Shown here: positions 12,887 to 19,382 of the stretch, one piece after another | Layout: the number at the start of each line of letters is the position of its first letter | Numbering within the stretch: the first letter of the stretch is position 1 | Translations under genes and position numbers: made by a program | The notes under the pieces: model-generated | What the model saw: only the letters and a program-made list of their open reading frames with translations | What the model was told of the DNA's origin: nothing | Databases searched by the model: none | Source: JAGMDK01 sp023128695 | Lineage (GTDB): Bacteria > Planctomycetota > Phycisphaerae > UBA1845 > Fen-1342 | Length of the DNA stretch: 19,382 bases | NCBI GenBank assembly: GCA_030628805.1 | Contig: DAOVQG010000045.1 | Location: 1 to 19,382 of the forward strand | Reading direction: 5' to 3'

Positions 12887-15016
12887 TCAGGCCGCGTCGA
12901 TCAGGGCCAGCTTCTCGCCGAAGACGCGCTTCAGGGCCGGGAGCAAGGCGCGGTTTTCAGGACGCGTCAGCTCCGGGTCGGCGGCAGCAATCGCGAACGC
13001 ATCCTGACGCGCTTGCTCGAGTAATCCGAAGTCCTCGATGATGTCCGCGACCTGCAACTCCGGCAGCCCGTGCTGCTTGGTGCCGAAGAGTTGTCCCGGC
13101 CCGCGCTGCCGCAGGTCGGCCTCGGCGATCTTGAAGCCGTCGGTCGTCTGAGTCATGACGCTCAGCCGCTGGGCGGACTTGCCGCCGCGGTCGCGCGCGA
13201 TGAGCACGCACAGGCTCTCCTTGCTCCCACGCCCCACGCGGCCGCGCAACTGGTGCAACTGCGAGAGGCCGTAGCGGTCGGCGTGCTCAACCACCATGAT
13301 CGTGGCGTTGGATACGTCCACGCCGACTTCCACCACCGTTGTCGAAACCACCGCGTGGAGCCGGCCAGCGGCGAAGGCTTCGATAGTGGCCTGTTTCTCG
13401 GCGGGGCGCAGCGAGCCGTGGAGCAGCCCGACATCAAGCCCTCGCCACGGGCCGCTGACCAGCTTGTCGTGGGTCGCTTTCACGGAGATGAGCCCGCCGG
13501 CGTTCGAACCCCGACGTTGTTCATATGCTATCCGCGGAATGCTGGAATCGCCGGTTTCGTCTTCCTTTTTTCCGATCAGCGGACAGACGACGTACGCTTG
13601 CTCGCCGGCCTCGACCCGCTGCCGTACGTACCCCATCACCGTTTCCCATTTCTGGGGCGTGACGACTTTCGTGATGATTCGGCCGCGGCCCGGCGGCGAG
13701 TGCTTGATGATCGACACGTCCAGGTCGCCGAAGACCGTCATCGCCAGCGTACGGGGAATCGGCGTGGCGGTCATGACCAGGTAGTGCGGCATCGGACCCT
13801 TCGTGCGGAACTTGTGCCGCTGCATGACGCCGAACTTGTGCTGCTCGTCAACGACCACCATCGCGAGCTGATCAAAGGCGACGTCCTTCTGGATCAGGGC
13901 TTGTGTGCCGACGACCAGATCGATTTCGCCGCGCTCGATGGCAGTGCGTATCTCGTCGCGCTGTTTCTTGCCGAGCTTGCCGCGGAGCAGGACATAGCGG
14001 ACGCGGCTGTCGGCCAGATAGCGGTCGATGTTGGCGAAGTGTTGCTGGGCGAGAATCTCGGTCGGGGCCATGATCGCGGCCTGCTTGCCGTTGGCGATGG
14101 CGACAAGACAGGCGTACAGCGCCACGACGGTTTTGCCGCAGCCGACGTCGCCTTGTAGTAAGCGTGTCATCGGCCGTCCGCTTTGCAGGTCGCGGACGAT
14201 TTCGCGGAGCACCGTGTCCTGGGATTTCGTGAGTGTGAAGGGGAAACGGGCTCGGATGCGGTCGTTGATCTCGCGCGTGACGTGCAGTTTCCGCCCGGTT
14301 TGCAGCGCGAGCCGTTTTCGTCGCCGCAGGGCCAGCGCCAACTCCATCAGCAGGAACTCTTCATACGCCAGCCGCGTGCGGGCTTGCTTGAATTGGGCAT
14401 CGTCGGCGGGGGAATGCATCTGACGGATGGCCTGTTCGCGTGTCGGCAACTTGTGCTTCCGCACCAGCGCCGGCGGAATCACCTCGGGCACGGGCAATCG
14501 CCCCTGCGTCAAAACGTTTTGCACCACCCGGCTGATCGTGGGCGACTTGATGTGAGCGTTGCCGCGGTACACCCCGACACGTCGGGTTCCCTGTCGTTGC
14601 TCGCACAGCAGGGCGTCGGGCTCGAAGACCTGGATTCGCGGCTGTACGAGCTCCGGCCGATCGTTGTAGATCTGCACGTGGCCGCTGGCGACCACCGTCG
14701 CGCCCCGAAAGAGCCGCTGCCGGCCGAAGGGCTGGTTGAACCAGCGCAGGGTGCAGCTTCCGGTGCCGTCGTCGATCACGCAGCGCATTGCCGGCGGGCG
14801 GCCGCCGAGGCGGGTAACCTCCCCGCGGATGGTGACATTGGTTCCGGGCACGAGTTCGTCGATATCGGCCTCGCCGCGGTCGATTTCATGGCGGAACGGG
14901 AAATACTCGAGCAGGCCCCCAACGGTGTGGATACCCAGTGTGGCGAACGCCTCCGCCTTCCGGGGCCCAACGCCCTTGACGTATTGGATTGGGCTATCAC
15001 TCCGGAACGTGGACAT
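12887..15016 (-). CDS. recG: ATP-dependent DNA helicase RecG
   Basis: A branch-migration helicase that remodels stalled replication forks and Holliday junctions, in the cytoplasm. The 709-residue protein has the RecG order: a helix-hairpin-helix-like start (IQYVKGVGPRKAEAFATLGI, 10-29), the OB-type wedge domain (about 55-150), Walker A GDVGCGKT (289-296), MAPTEILAQQH (316-326), the DEQH box VVDEQHKFGVMQR (388-400), MTATPIPRTLAMTVFGDLD, and the helicase C part with STTVVEVGVDVSNATIMVVE and QLRGRVGRGS. Length is close to the family (E. coli 693). ATG 15016 has only a weak ribosome binding site. A border motif and three family B repeats lie just upstream, between it and the LysM gene. Confidence 0.97.
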   Translation of the reverse strand: MSTFRSDSPIQYVKGVGPRKAEAFATLGIHTVGGLLEYFPFRHEIDRGEADIDELVPGTNVTIRGEVTRLGGRPPAMRCVIDDGTGSCTLRWFNQPFGRQRLFRGATVVASGHVQIYNDRPELVQPRIQVFEPDALLCEQRQGTRRVGVYRGNAHIKSPTISRVVQNVLTQGRLPVPEVIPPALVRKHKLPTREQAIRQMHSPADDAQFKQARTRLAYEEFLLMELALALRRRKRLALQTGRKLHVTREINDRIRARFPFTLTKSQDTVLREIVRDLQSGRPMTRLLQGDVGCGKTVVALYACLVAIANGKQAAIMAPTEILAQQHFANIDRYLADSRVRYVLLRGKLGKKQRDEIRTAIERGEIDLVVGTQALIQKDVAFDQLAMVVVDEQHKFGVMQRHKFRTKGPMPHYLVMTATPIPRTLAMTVFGDLDVSIIKHSPPGRGRIITKVVTPQKWETVMGYVRQRVEAGEQAYVVCPLIGKKEDETGDSSIPRIAYEQRRGSNAGGLISVKATHDKLVSGPWRGLDVGLLHGSLRPAEKQATIEAFAAGRLHAVVSTTVVEVGVDVSNATIMVVEHADRYGLSQLHQLRGRVGRGSKESLCVLIARDRGGKSAQRLSVMTQTTDGFKIAEADLRQRGPGQLFGTKQHGLPELQVADIIEDFGLLEQARQDAFAIAAADPELTRPENRALLPALKRVFGEKLALIDAA

Positions 15017-15037
15017 TGTGCTTTCGGCCGACGCTAC

Positions 15038-15231
15038 TTTTTCAACGGACTATTAGCAATCCGCCGTAACAATAATGTAGCGTCCGGGCTCCGTCCCGGA
15101 CGTCTTCGCAATGTAGCGTCCGGGCTCTGTCCCGGACGTCTTCGTAGAAGAGCGTTATCCAGTCTCCTACGTCCGGGACAGAGCCCGGACGCTACATTTC
15201 CGGCCAGCACGGATTTTGCATCGGACTGTTT
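15038..15231. repeat. Family B repeat cluster with flanking border motifs
   Basis: Family B units of 29-30 bp lie at 15075-15104, 15111-15140 (direct; GTAGCGTCCGGGCTCYGTCC type) and 15169-15197 (inverted). A short motif, TTTTTCAACGGACTATTA at 15038-15055 and TTTTGCATCGGACTGTTT at 15214-15231, borders the cluster on both sides. The first and third units can pair over their whole length. Confidence 0.85.
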
Positions 15232-15242
15232 GTGCCGACCGT

Positions 15243-15662
15243 TTATGGAATAATGAGGTTCGTACCGACCTCGAGCTTGTTGGGATCTGGGACGCGCGTC
15301 CGGTTGGCCTGCCAGATGTCCTTCCATTTGCTCTGGTCGTTGTAGTACGCGCGTGCCAACTTAAAGAGCGTGTCGCCTTTCACGACCACGTGCGTACGCG
15401 GACCGGCGACTTCCTCCGCGGGAGGCGTCGCCTCCGAGGGCACGGGCGTTGCTTCGACCGGCTCCGCCGCGGCGCGGGTTTCCGGCGGCGTGACCATCGG
15501 ATCAGTGGCGTAAGGATCGCTTTCTTCCGGCGGCGGCGTGTCCATTTGTACCAGCGGCTGATACGGCTCCTCGTCGCGCGCGGCGACATGCTCCTGTGGT
15601 TTCTTACAGGCGTTCAGTGTCACAATGGCGACGCTGATAATGCCCACTTGCCAGAACTTCAT
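15243..15662 (-). CDS. LysM-domain lipoprotein
   Basis: A 139-residue protein. MKFWQVGIISVAIVTLNAC is a lipoprotein signal with lipobox LNAC (Cys19). Residues 20-88 form a disordered Pro/Glu/Ala/Thr-rich linker. Residues 90-138 are a single LysM domain (HVVVKGDTLFKLARAYYND, then the WQANRTRVPDPNKLEVGTNL core), the fold that binds peptidoglycan or other N-acetylglucosamine polymers. The protein is thus likely a membrane-anchored cell-wall-binding lipoprotein whose linker spans the gap. ATG 15662 has a perfect AGGAGG six bases upstream. It is transcribed from the comEC side, 136 bases after that gene, with a family A hairpin between. No enzymatic domain is visible. Confidence 0.9.
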   Translation of the reverse strand: MKFWQVGIISVAIVTLNACKKPQEHVAARDEEPYQPLVQMDTPPPEESDPYATDPMVTPPETRAAAEPVEATPVPSEATPPAEEVAGPRTHVVVKGDTLFKLARAYYNDQSKWKDIWQANRTRVPDPNKLEVGTNLIIP

Positions 15663-15752
15663 CGGGCACCTCCTGCTTGCTGGCTGTCGGCTGATCGAAC
15701 TGTGAGTATCAGACCCGATGATTGGTGGATTGTAAAGCCGGGAACTGCGTCA

Positions 15753-15780
15753 CTGGTGCGAGAAAGGATTCTCGCACCAG
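15753..15780. repeat. Hairpin repeat family A, 12-bp perfect stem
   Basis: CTGGTGCGAGAA (15753-15764), loop AGGA, TTCTCGCACCAG (15769-15780). Same core as the copies at 2270 and 3974, with two further paired bases. It lies between the comEC stop and the LysM gene on the - strand. Confidence 0.85.
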
Positions 15781-15798
15781 CATACTTGTCCCCCTTTT

Positions 15799-18453
15799 TC
15801 ATTTCGCAAACGGCGTCTCGATCCGCAAATCGCCCGCGGTGCTGATCCGTACGACGACCGCACCAGCTTCGCCGGTGGCAATGATCCGGCAGCCCGGTCC
15901 CAGCGTTTCGTGTACGACGGCTTCCAGCTTGGGTCGCAACTCGCGGGCCGAAACGACGACCACGCTCGGCGAGACGGCGGCATAGAAGTCGGCGGTCACG
16001 TCCTTGAGCACCGCGCCATGGTGGGGCGCGATCAGCACGTCGGCCCGCAAGTCGATCCGACCCGCCCGCTCGGCCTCCAGCAGGGCATTGATCGAGTCGC
16101 GTTCGATATCGCCCGTCAGCAGCACGGTTCGCCCGCCCGCCGTCAAACGAACAACCAGCGAGGTATCGTTCGTTTCCCACATATCGTTAAGCCCCGCCGG
16201 TGGCCAGAGGATTTCGAGGGTCGCATCGCCGAGCTTGAGAAAATCACCGGCTTGGAGCATTGCCGGCGCTGCGGCCTCCGTCGGCAACCTTTCCGCCAGA
16301 CGCCCCCGGCCACTCTCCAGCATGTCTCTGTCCGTGAAGTAAGCATTGGTCATCCAGCGCCCGACCGTAATGCACTCCATGACCGTCGGCAGCCCGCTGT
16401 AGTGGTCGAAGTTGGCGTGCGAGATCAGGACCGTGTCCAGTCGCCGGACGCCCAGCGCCCGCGCGGCGCGGACGGCGACCTCGCCCGCGTCAGTATTGAT
16501 CGTGGTACCCACGTCGTAGATGGCCGCTTGCCCCCCGGGGGCCGCCAGCACCGTCGCGCTGCCGTTGCCCACCGCGAGCACATGGACGGTGTAACCTGGT
16601 CCCCGGTTACCACCGGGCAGGACCAGATACCCCAGCCAGGCCAGCACCAGTGGAGTAATCACGATGGTCGTTGCGATTCTTCTGATGCTGAGAACTGGTC
16701 GTCGCGCTTGCGGACCGGGGGGGCGAGGCTCCTGCCGAGCCGCGCCGGGAGGGCGAGGCTCCTGCCGAGCCACCATTGCCAGGAGCACGCCATAGGTGAC
16801 AAACACCAGCCCTGCCGGCGGTGGCTGACACTCGATCACCGCCCCCGGAAAATGCGTGAAGAGCCCGACCGTGCCCAAGAGACCCTCCGTGAGCCAGCGC
16901 AACAACACGCCCAGCGGCATGCCGAGCAGCGGATGCACGGCGTTGGCGATCAGCGTCGCGAAGCTGAGCACGATCGTGAGGAACACCAGCGGCGAAAGCA
17001 GGAACGTCCCCAGCCAACCCCACGGAGCGAAACGCCCAAAGTGCAGCAACACCAGCGGCAAAGCCGTCAACCAGGCACAAATGCACACGACCGCCAAGCC
17101 GCAGAGCCAGCGTTTCGCTTTCAGCATAATAAGCTGCGGGATGGTCTGCGCATCGGGCGGCAAAATATCGTCGGGGCGTCCCAGAAATAACCGGCGCTGC
17201 ACCCGGGGGACCACGGTCATGAGCCCGGCCACCTGGACAAATGAAAGTTGGAACCCGGCTCGAAAGAGCTCGTTCGGGTTGCAGATCAAGATGAATCCGG
17301 CGGCCAACGCCAGCCAGTTCGTCACACAGAACGGCCGGTTGGTCATCAACGCCAACGCCGCGACAATAACAAGGGTGGCGGCGCGGAGAATCGGGGCGTT
17401 GGGTTCGGCAATCAGTGCGTAGAGGACCGTGACCACTATCACAATCAGCCCGGCCGCGCGCCGCCTGCGACTTAGCACTCGCCGCATGAGCCACCACACG
17501 GACCCGGCCAGCACGCCGACGTGAAAGCCGCTGACGGCCAGAAAGTGCATCCCGCCGGCGCGGAGGAACGCCTCGTTCAGGCCCCGGTCCGCGGCACTGC
17601 GTTGCCCAAGCACCATGACATCAAGTAGACGTTGGGACTCGTCCGCTTCCAAGTCGGCATACGGCTCGAATAGGAGACTGCGCGCCTGGCCGCGGACGGC
17701 CGAGACCAGTTGGTGGTACCACGCTGCCTGACCCGGCAGCACTGCCACGTGGGCCGCTCCTTCCACTAACATGCCGGCGTCGAGCCCCTGCCGCCGATAC
17801 CACTGCGACCAATCCCGCTCGCCCGGGTTGCGCGGGCCGGACGGCCGGTAGAGCTTGCCCGTCAGTTGCACGGTTTGCCCCAGCCGCAAGCTCAAATCCA
17901 CGGCTTCAACACTGACACGCACATTGCCCGTCGTCGGAATCGGCGGGTCCGTTGTACGCAACTCTTCCAGAGCGAGCACAAACTGCGTCCGCGGCGACGG
18001 GTCGAATGGAATGAAGGGGTTCCGCCGAACAGCCGGGCGTTCGATCGGCGTCGTAATGATCCGACCGGCCACCCGCGTGAGCACCGGCTCGTCCCCCAAC
18101 GCGTGAACGATGTGCCGCGGCGGGCGATAGATGGCCGCCTGCTGACGGGCGAAGCCCGCCAGCAGCGCAATAACCATAATAAGACCCAACACCAATGAGT
18201 TCGGGGAAAAACCCGTAATCACCGGGGTGGCCCGTCGCTGCAACATCAACAGCAAACCGAACGCAACGAACGGTAGCACGAGCAGGGCGGTGCGCGGCCC
18301 TCCCGTCACGGGACCGATGGAATCGGACAGCCAGATGCCGAGGATCAGTGCGATGATCGGCCACAGCAGTGGTCGCGGCCGCGGGCGTTCACGTCGTGTG
18401 GTGTTCGCGTCGTCATCGCGTTGTCCACTGACGCTATTCTCCGCCGTTGCCAT
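15799..18453 (-). CDS. comEC: ComEC/Rec2-type DNA uptake channel protein
   Basis: Transports single-stranded DNA across the inner membrane during natural transformation. The 884-residue protein (from ATG 18453) has N-terminal membrane segments and a DUF4131-like part, the competence domain with FLRAGGMHFLAVSGFHVGVL (about 297-316) and many membrane helices to about residue 570, then a metallo-beta-lactamase domain: LISHANFDH (His679, Asp683, His684), LTGDIE (Asp782) and APHHG (His811-812). Family members usually show HxDxDH; here Asn replaces the first Asp. A tandem repeat-derived linker (RQEPRPPG twice, about 563-580) joins the membrane part to the lactamase domain. A 12-residue longer start at GTG 18489 is possible but would run into the inverted repeat. 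No ribosome binding site is obvious. Nothing else of a competence machine is in the window. Confidence 0.94.
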   Translation of the reverse strand: MATAENSVSGQRDDDANTTRRERPRPRPLLWPIIALILGIWLSDSIGPVTGGPRTALLVLPFVAFGLLLMLQRRATPVITGFSPNSLVLGLIMVIALLAGFARQQAAIYRPPRHIVHALGDEPVLTRVAGRIITTPIERPAVRRNPFIPFDPSPRTQFVLALEELRTTDPPIPTTGNVRVSVEAVDLSLRLGQTVQLTGKLYRPSGPRNPGERDWSQWYRRQGLDAGMLVEGAAHVAVLPGQAAWYHQLVSAVRGQARSLLFEPYADLEADESQRLLDVMVLGQRSAADRGLNEAFLRAGGMHFLAVSGFHVGVLAGSVWWLMRRVLSRRRRAAGLIVIVVTVLYALIAEPNAPILRAATLVIVAALALMTNRPFCVTNWLALAAGFILICNPNELFRAGFQLSFVQVAGLMTVVPRVQRRLFLGRPDDILPPDAQTIPQLIMLKAKRWLCGLAVVCICAWLTALPLVLLHFGRFAPWGWLGTFLLSPLVFLTIVLSFATLIANAVHPLLGMPLGVLLRWLTEGLLGTVGLFTHFPGAVIECQPPPAGLVFVTYGVLLAMVARQEPRPPGAARQEPRPPGPQARRPVLSIRRIATTIVITPLVLAWLGYLVLPGGNRGPGYTVHVLAVGNGSATVLAAPGGQAAIYDVGTTINTDAGEVAVRAARALGVRRLDTVLISHANFDHYSGLPTVMECITVGRWMTNAYFTDRDMLESGRGRLAERLPTEAAAPAMLQAGDFLKLGDATLEILWPPAGLNDMWETNDTSLVVRLTAGGRTVLLTGDIERDSINALLEAERAGRIDLRADVLIAPHHGAVLKDVTADFYAAVSPSVVVVSARELRPKLEAVVHETLGPGCRIIATGEAGAVVVRISTAGDLRIETPFAK
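16717..16772. repeat. Family E tandem repeat inside comEC
   Basis: The 20-base unit GGGCGAGGCTCCTGCCGAGC occurs at 16721-16740 and again at 16751-16770, a period of 30 bases. On the comEC strand it is read in frame as ARQEPRPPG twice. The same unit is otherwise intergenic here (1-84, 2317-2345, 19305-19357). Confidence 0.92.
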
Positions 18454-18463
18454 GTTTTGATCA

Positions 18464-18637
18464 TAACAGTCCGCCGCACAAGTCGGCACCGCCTGGATAA
18501 TGTAGCGGCCGGGCTCCGTACCGGCCGTGAGATACCGGAAAAGCTCTTCTACAACGACGTCCGGTACAGAGCCCGGACGCTACATGGACGTCCGGTACGG
18601 AGCCCGGACGCTACATGACTTTTGCGGCGGACTGTTA
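18464..18637. repeat. 174-bp MITE-like palindromic element between comEC and purE
   Basis: TAACAGTCCGCCGCACAA (18464-18481) and TTTTGCGGCGGACTGTTA (18620-18637) are inverted copies with one mismatch over 18 bp. Inside are three family B units: 18500-18528, and inverted 18557-18585 and 18588-18616. No ORF is carried. The right arm contains the purE stop codon and the left arm the leader of comEC. Confidence 0.85.
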
Positions 18638-19123
18638 AGAGAGTTTGGTGTTCAGGATCTGCTCAGCCCGTTTCTGACGTGCGGCCAGCAATTTCTCGCG
18701 CAACTCCGGACGCTCGTTCGCCAGGATGCTGATCGCGAGCAACGCCGCATTGGTCGCACCGGCTTTGCCGATCGCGAGCGTCCCGACGGGCATCCCGGGC
18801 GGCATCTGCGCGGTAGCCAGCAGGGCATCGAGGCCGTTGAGTTCGGACGCGGCCAACGGCACGCCCAGCACCGGCCGCGTCGTGTGGGCTGCTACCACGC
18901 CCGCCAGGTGGGCTGACATCCCCGCCGCCGCGATGAAAACCTTCGTCCCGCCGGCGTCGCATTGGCGGACGTACTCGGCCGTCTCCACCGGCGTGCGATG
19001 GGCCGACAGCACCCGCGCCTCGTGGGATACGCCGAAGTCCTTCAGCGTCTCAACCGCGGCTTTCATCACATTCCAGTCGCTTGCGCTGCCCATTAGTACA
19101 GCTACGTCGATCGTTCCAGCCAT
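18635..19123 (-). CDS. purE: N5-carboxyaminoimidazole ribonucleotide mutase
   Basis: Converts N5-CAIR to CAIR in purine synthesis, in the cytoplasm. The 162-residue protein carries the family motifs MGSASDW (11-17), SAHRTP (40-45, with the general-acid/base His42), GMSAHLAGVVAAHT (68-81), PVLGVP (84-89) and GLDALLATAQMPPGMPVGTL (97-116) followed by AIGKAGATNAALLA. SAHRTP marks class I PurE, which needs PurK to make its substrate; no purK is visible here. ATG 19123 has GAGG nine bases upstream. Its TAA stop lies in the right inverted repeat of the element separating it from comEC. Full family length (E. coli 169). Confidence 0.97.
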   Translation of the reverse strand: MAGTIDVAVLMGSASDWNVMKAAVETLKDFGVSHEARVLSAHRTPVETAEYVRQCDAGGTKVFIAAAGMSAHLAGVVAAHTTRPVLGVPLAASELNGLDALLATAQMPPGMPVGTLAIGKAGATNAALLAISILANERPELREKLLAARQKRAEQILNTKLS

Positions 19124-19159
19124 CGGTTCGCCTCGAAAACGGGATGCCTTGTTCGTCGG

Positions 19160-19188
19160 AATCTACTACAATCATGAAACGATAACAA
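19160..19188 (-). promoter_or_regulatory. Possible sigma70-like promoter of purE
   Basis: On the - strand, TTGTTA (19188-19183) and TAGATT (19165-19160) are spaced by 17 bases, each with four of six consensus matches. It would start transcription about 30 bases before ATG 19123. Modest evidence. Confidence 0.4.
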
Positions 19189-19198
19189 CACCCGAAGA

Positions 19199-19357
19199 GC
19201 CGCGGACTTCAGTCCGCGCGGCCCCGCGCACGTGAAGTACGCGTATGGTGCGACAGTAAATCGTGTGCCACTGCTCTTGAGCAGTGTGACGCGCGGCGCT
19301 CGATGGGAGGGCGAGCCTCCCGACGAGCCGCGGCTCGGCAGGAGCCTCGCCCTCCCG
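19199..19357. repeat. Three repeat families in the purE upstream gap
   Basis: A family F palindrome (CCGCGGACTTCAGTCCGCG, 19200-19218), a short palindrome CACTGCTC-TT-GAGCAGTG (19269-19286), and an inverted pair of family E units (19305-19330 and 19331-19357, no spacer, a few mismatches). Together they fill most of the gap between the divergent purE and the gene beginning at 19378. Confidence 0.75.
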
Positions 19358-19377
19358 CGCCGCATAGAGGAGAAGAA

Positions 19378-19382
19378 ATGTC
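19378..19382 (+). CDS. Start of an unidentified gene, cut by the window end
   Basis: ATG at 19378 is preceded by GAGGAG five bases upstream, an excellent ribosome binding site. Only one codon and two bases are visible, so the product cannot be named. The divergent arrangement with purE suggests a shared upstream region. Confidence 0.4.

Noticed and set aside
13070..15253. Long + strand open frames opposite recG
   Set aside because: RecG motifs on the - strand account for the region; the + frames have no family features.
15910..17190. 426-residue + strand open frame opposite comEC
   Set aside because: Shadow of comEC; rich in Arg/Gln/His with no recognisable domain.

Overview
The window is high-GC bacterial chromosome. 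Its style fits an uncultured planctomycete-like bacterium, possibly of the Phycisphaerae type. The grounds are the many short dispersed palindromic repeats between genes (and once inside a gene), a thrombospondin-3-repeat secreted protein, several lipoproteins, and long-spaced housekeeping genes. This placement is an inference from style; no rRNA or other direct marker gene lies in the window. No tRNA, rRNA, CRISPR array or transposase gene was seen.

Layout. Positions 1-250 hold repeats and a probable promoter. A lipoprotein gene (253-855), glyA (962-2224) and a second lipoprotein gene (2347-2991) run on the + strand. From 3119 to 7474 everything is on the - strand. In transcription order this is a TSP3-repeat secreted protein, lnt (apolipoprotein N-acyltransferase) and a HEAT-repeat lipoprotein, tightly packed behind a good sigma70-like promoter at 7530-7558; then a separate lower-GC pair, a zeta-toxin-like P-loop kinase and a 73-residue partner joined by an ATGA overlap. 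Next come rimO and trpE (- strand, 43 bp overlap), a dense mosaic of palindromic repeats (10853-11100), and a + strand accessory pair with its own promoter: a three-Cys-motif Gp37/Gp68-like protein and TcmP, its partner. The right part is recG, a LysM lipoprotein, comEC and purE, all on the - strand and separated by repeat clusters. A new + strand gene seems to start at 19378.

How the genes relate. Most are single housekeeping functions: one-carbon metabolism (glyA), purine synthesis (purE), tryptophan synthesis (trpE), ribosomal protein S12 modification (rimO), recombination (recG), DNA uptake (comEC) and lipoprotein maturation (lnt). Four predicted lipoproteins lie in the same window as lnt. 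Two two-gene cassettes look accessory and transferred: the zeta-like kinase with its small partner, and the TCM/TcmP pair. These are the best candidates for a poorly described system.

The second theme is the repeat landscape. At least eight families of hairpin-forming repeats occur. One has a paired base change in its stem; one sits in frame as a 30-bp tandem inside comEC; one cluster between comEC and purE is bounded by 18-bp near-perfect inverted repeats, and one of these supplies the purE stop codon.
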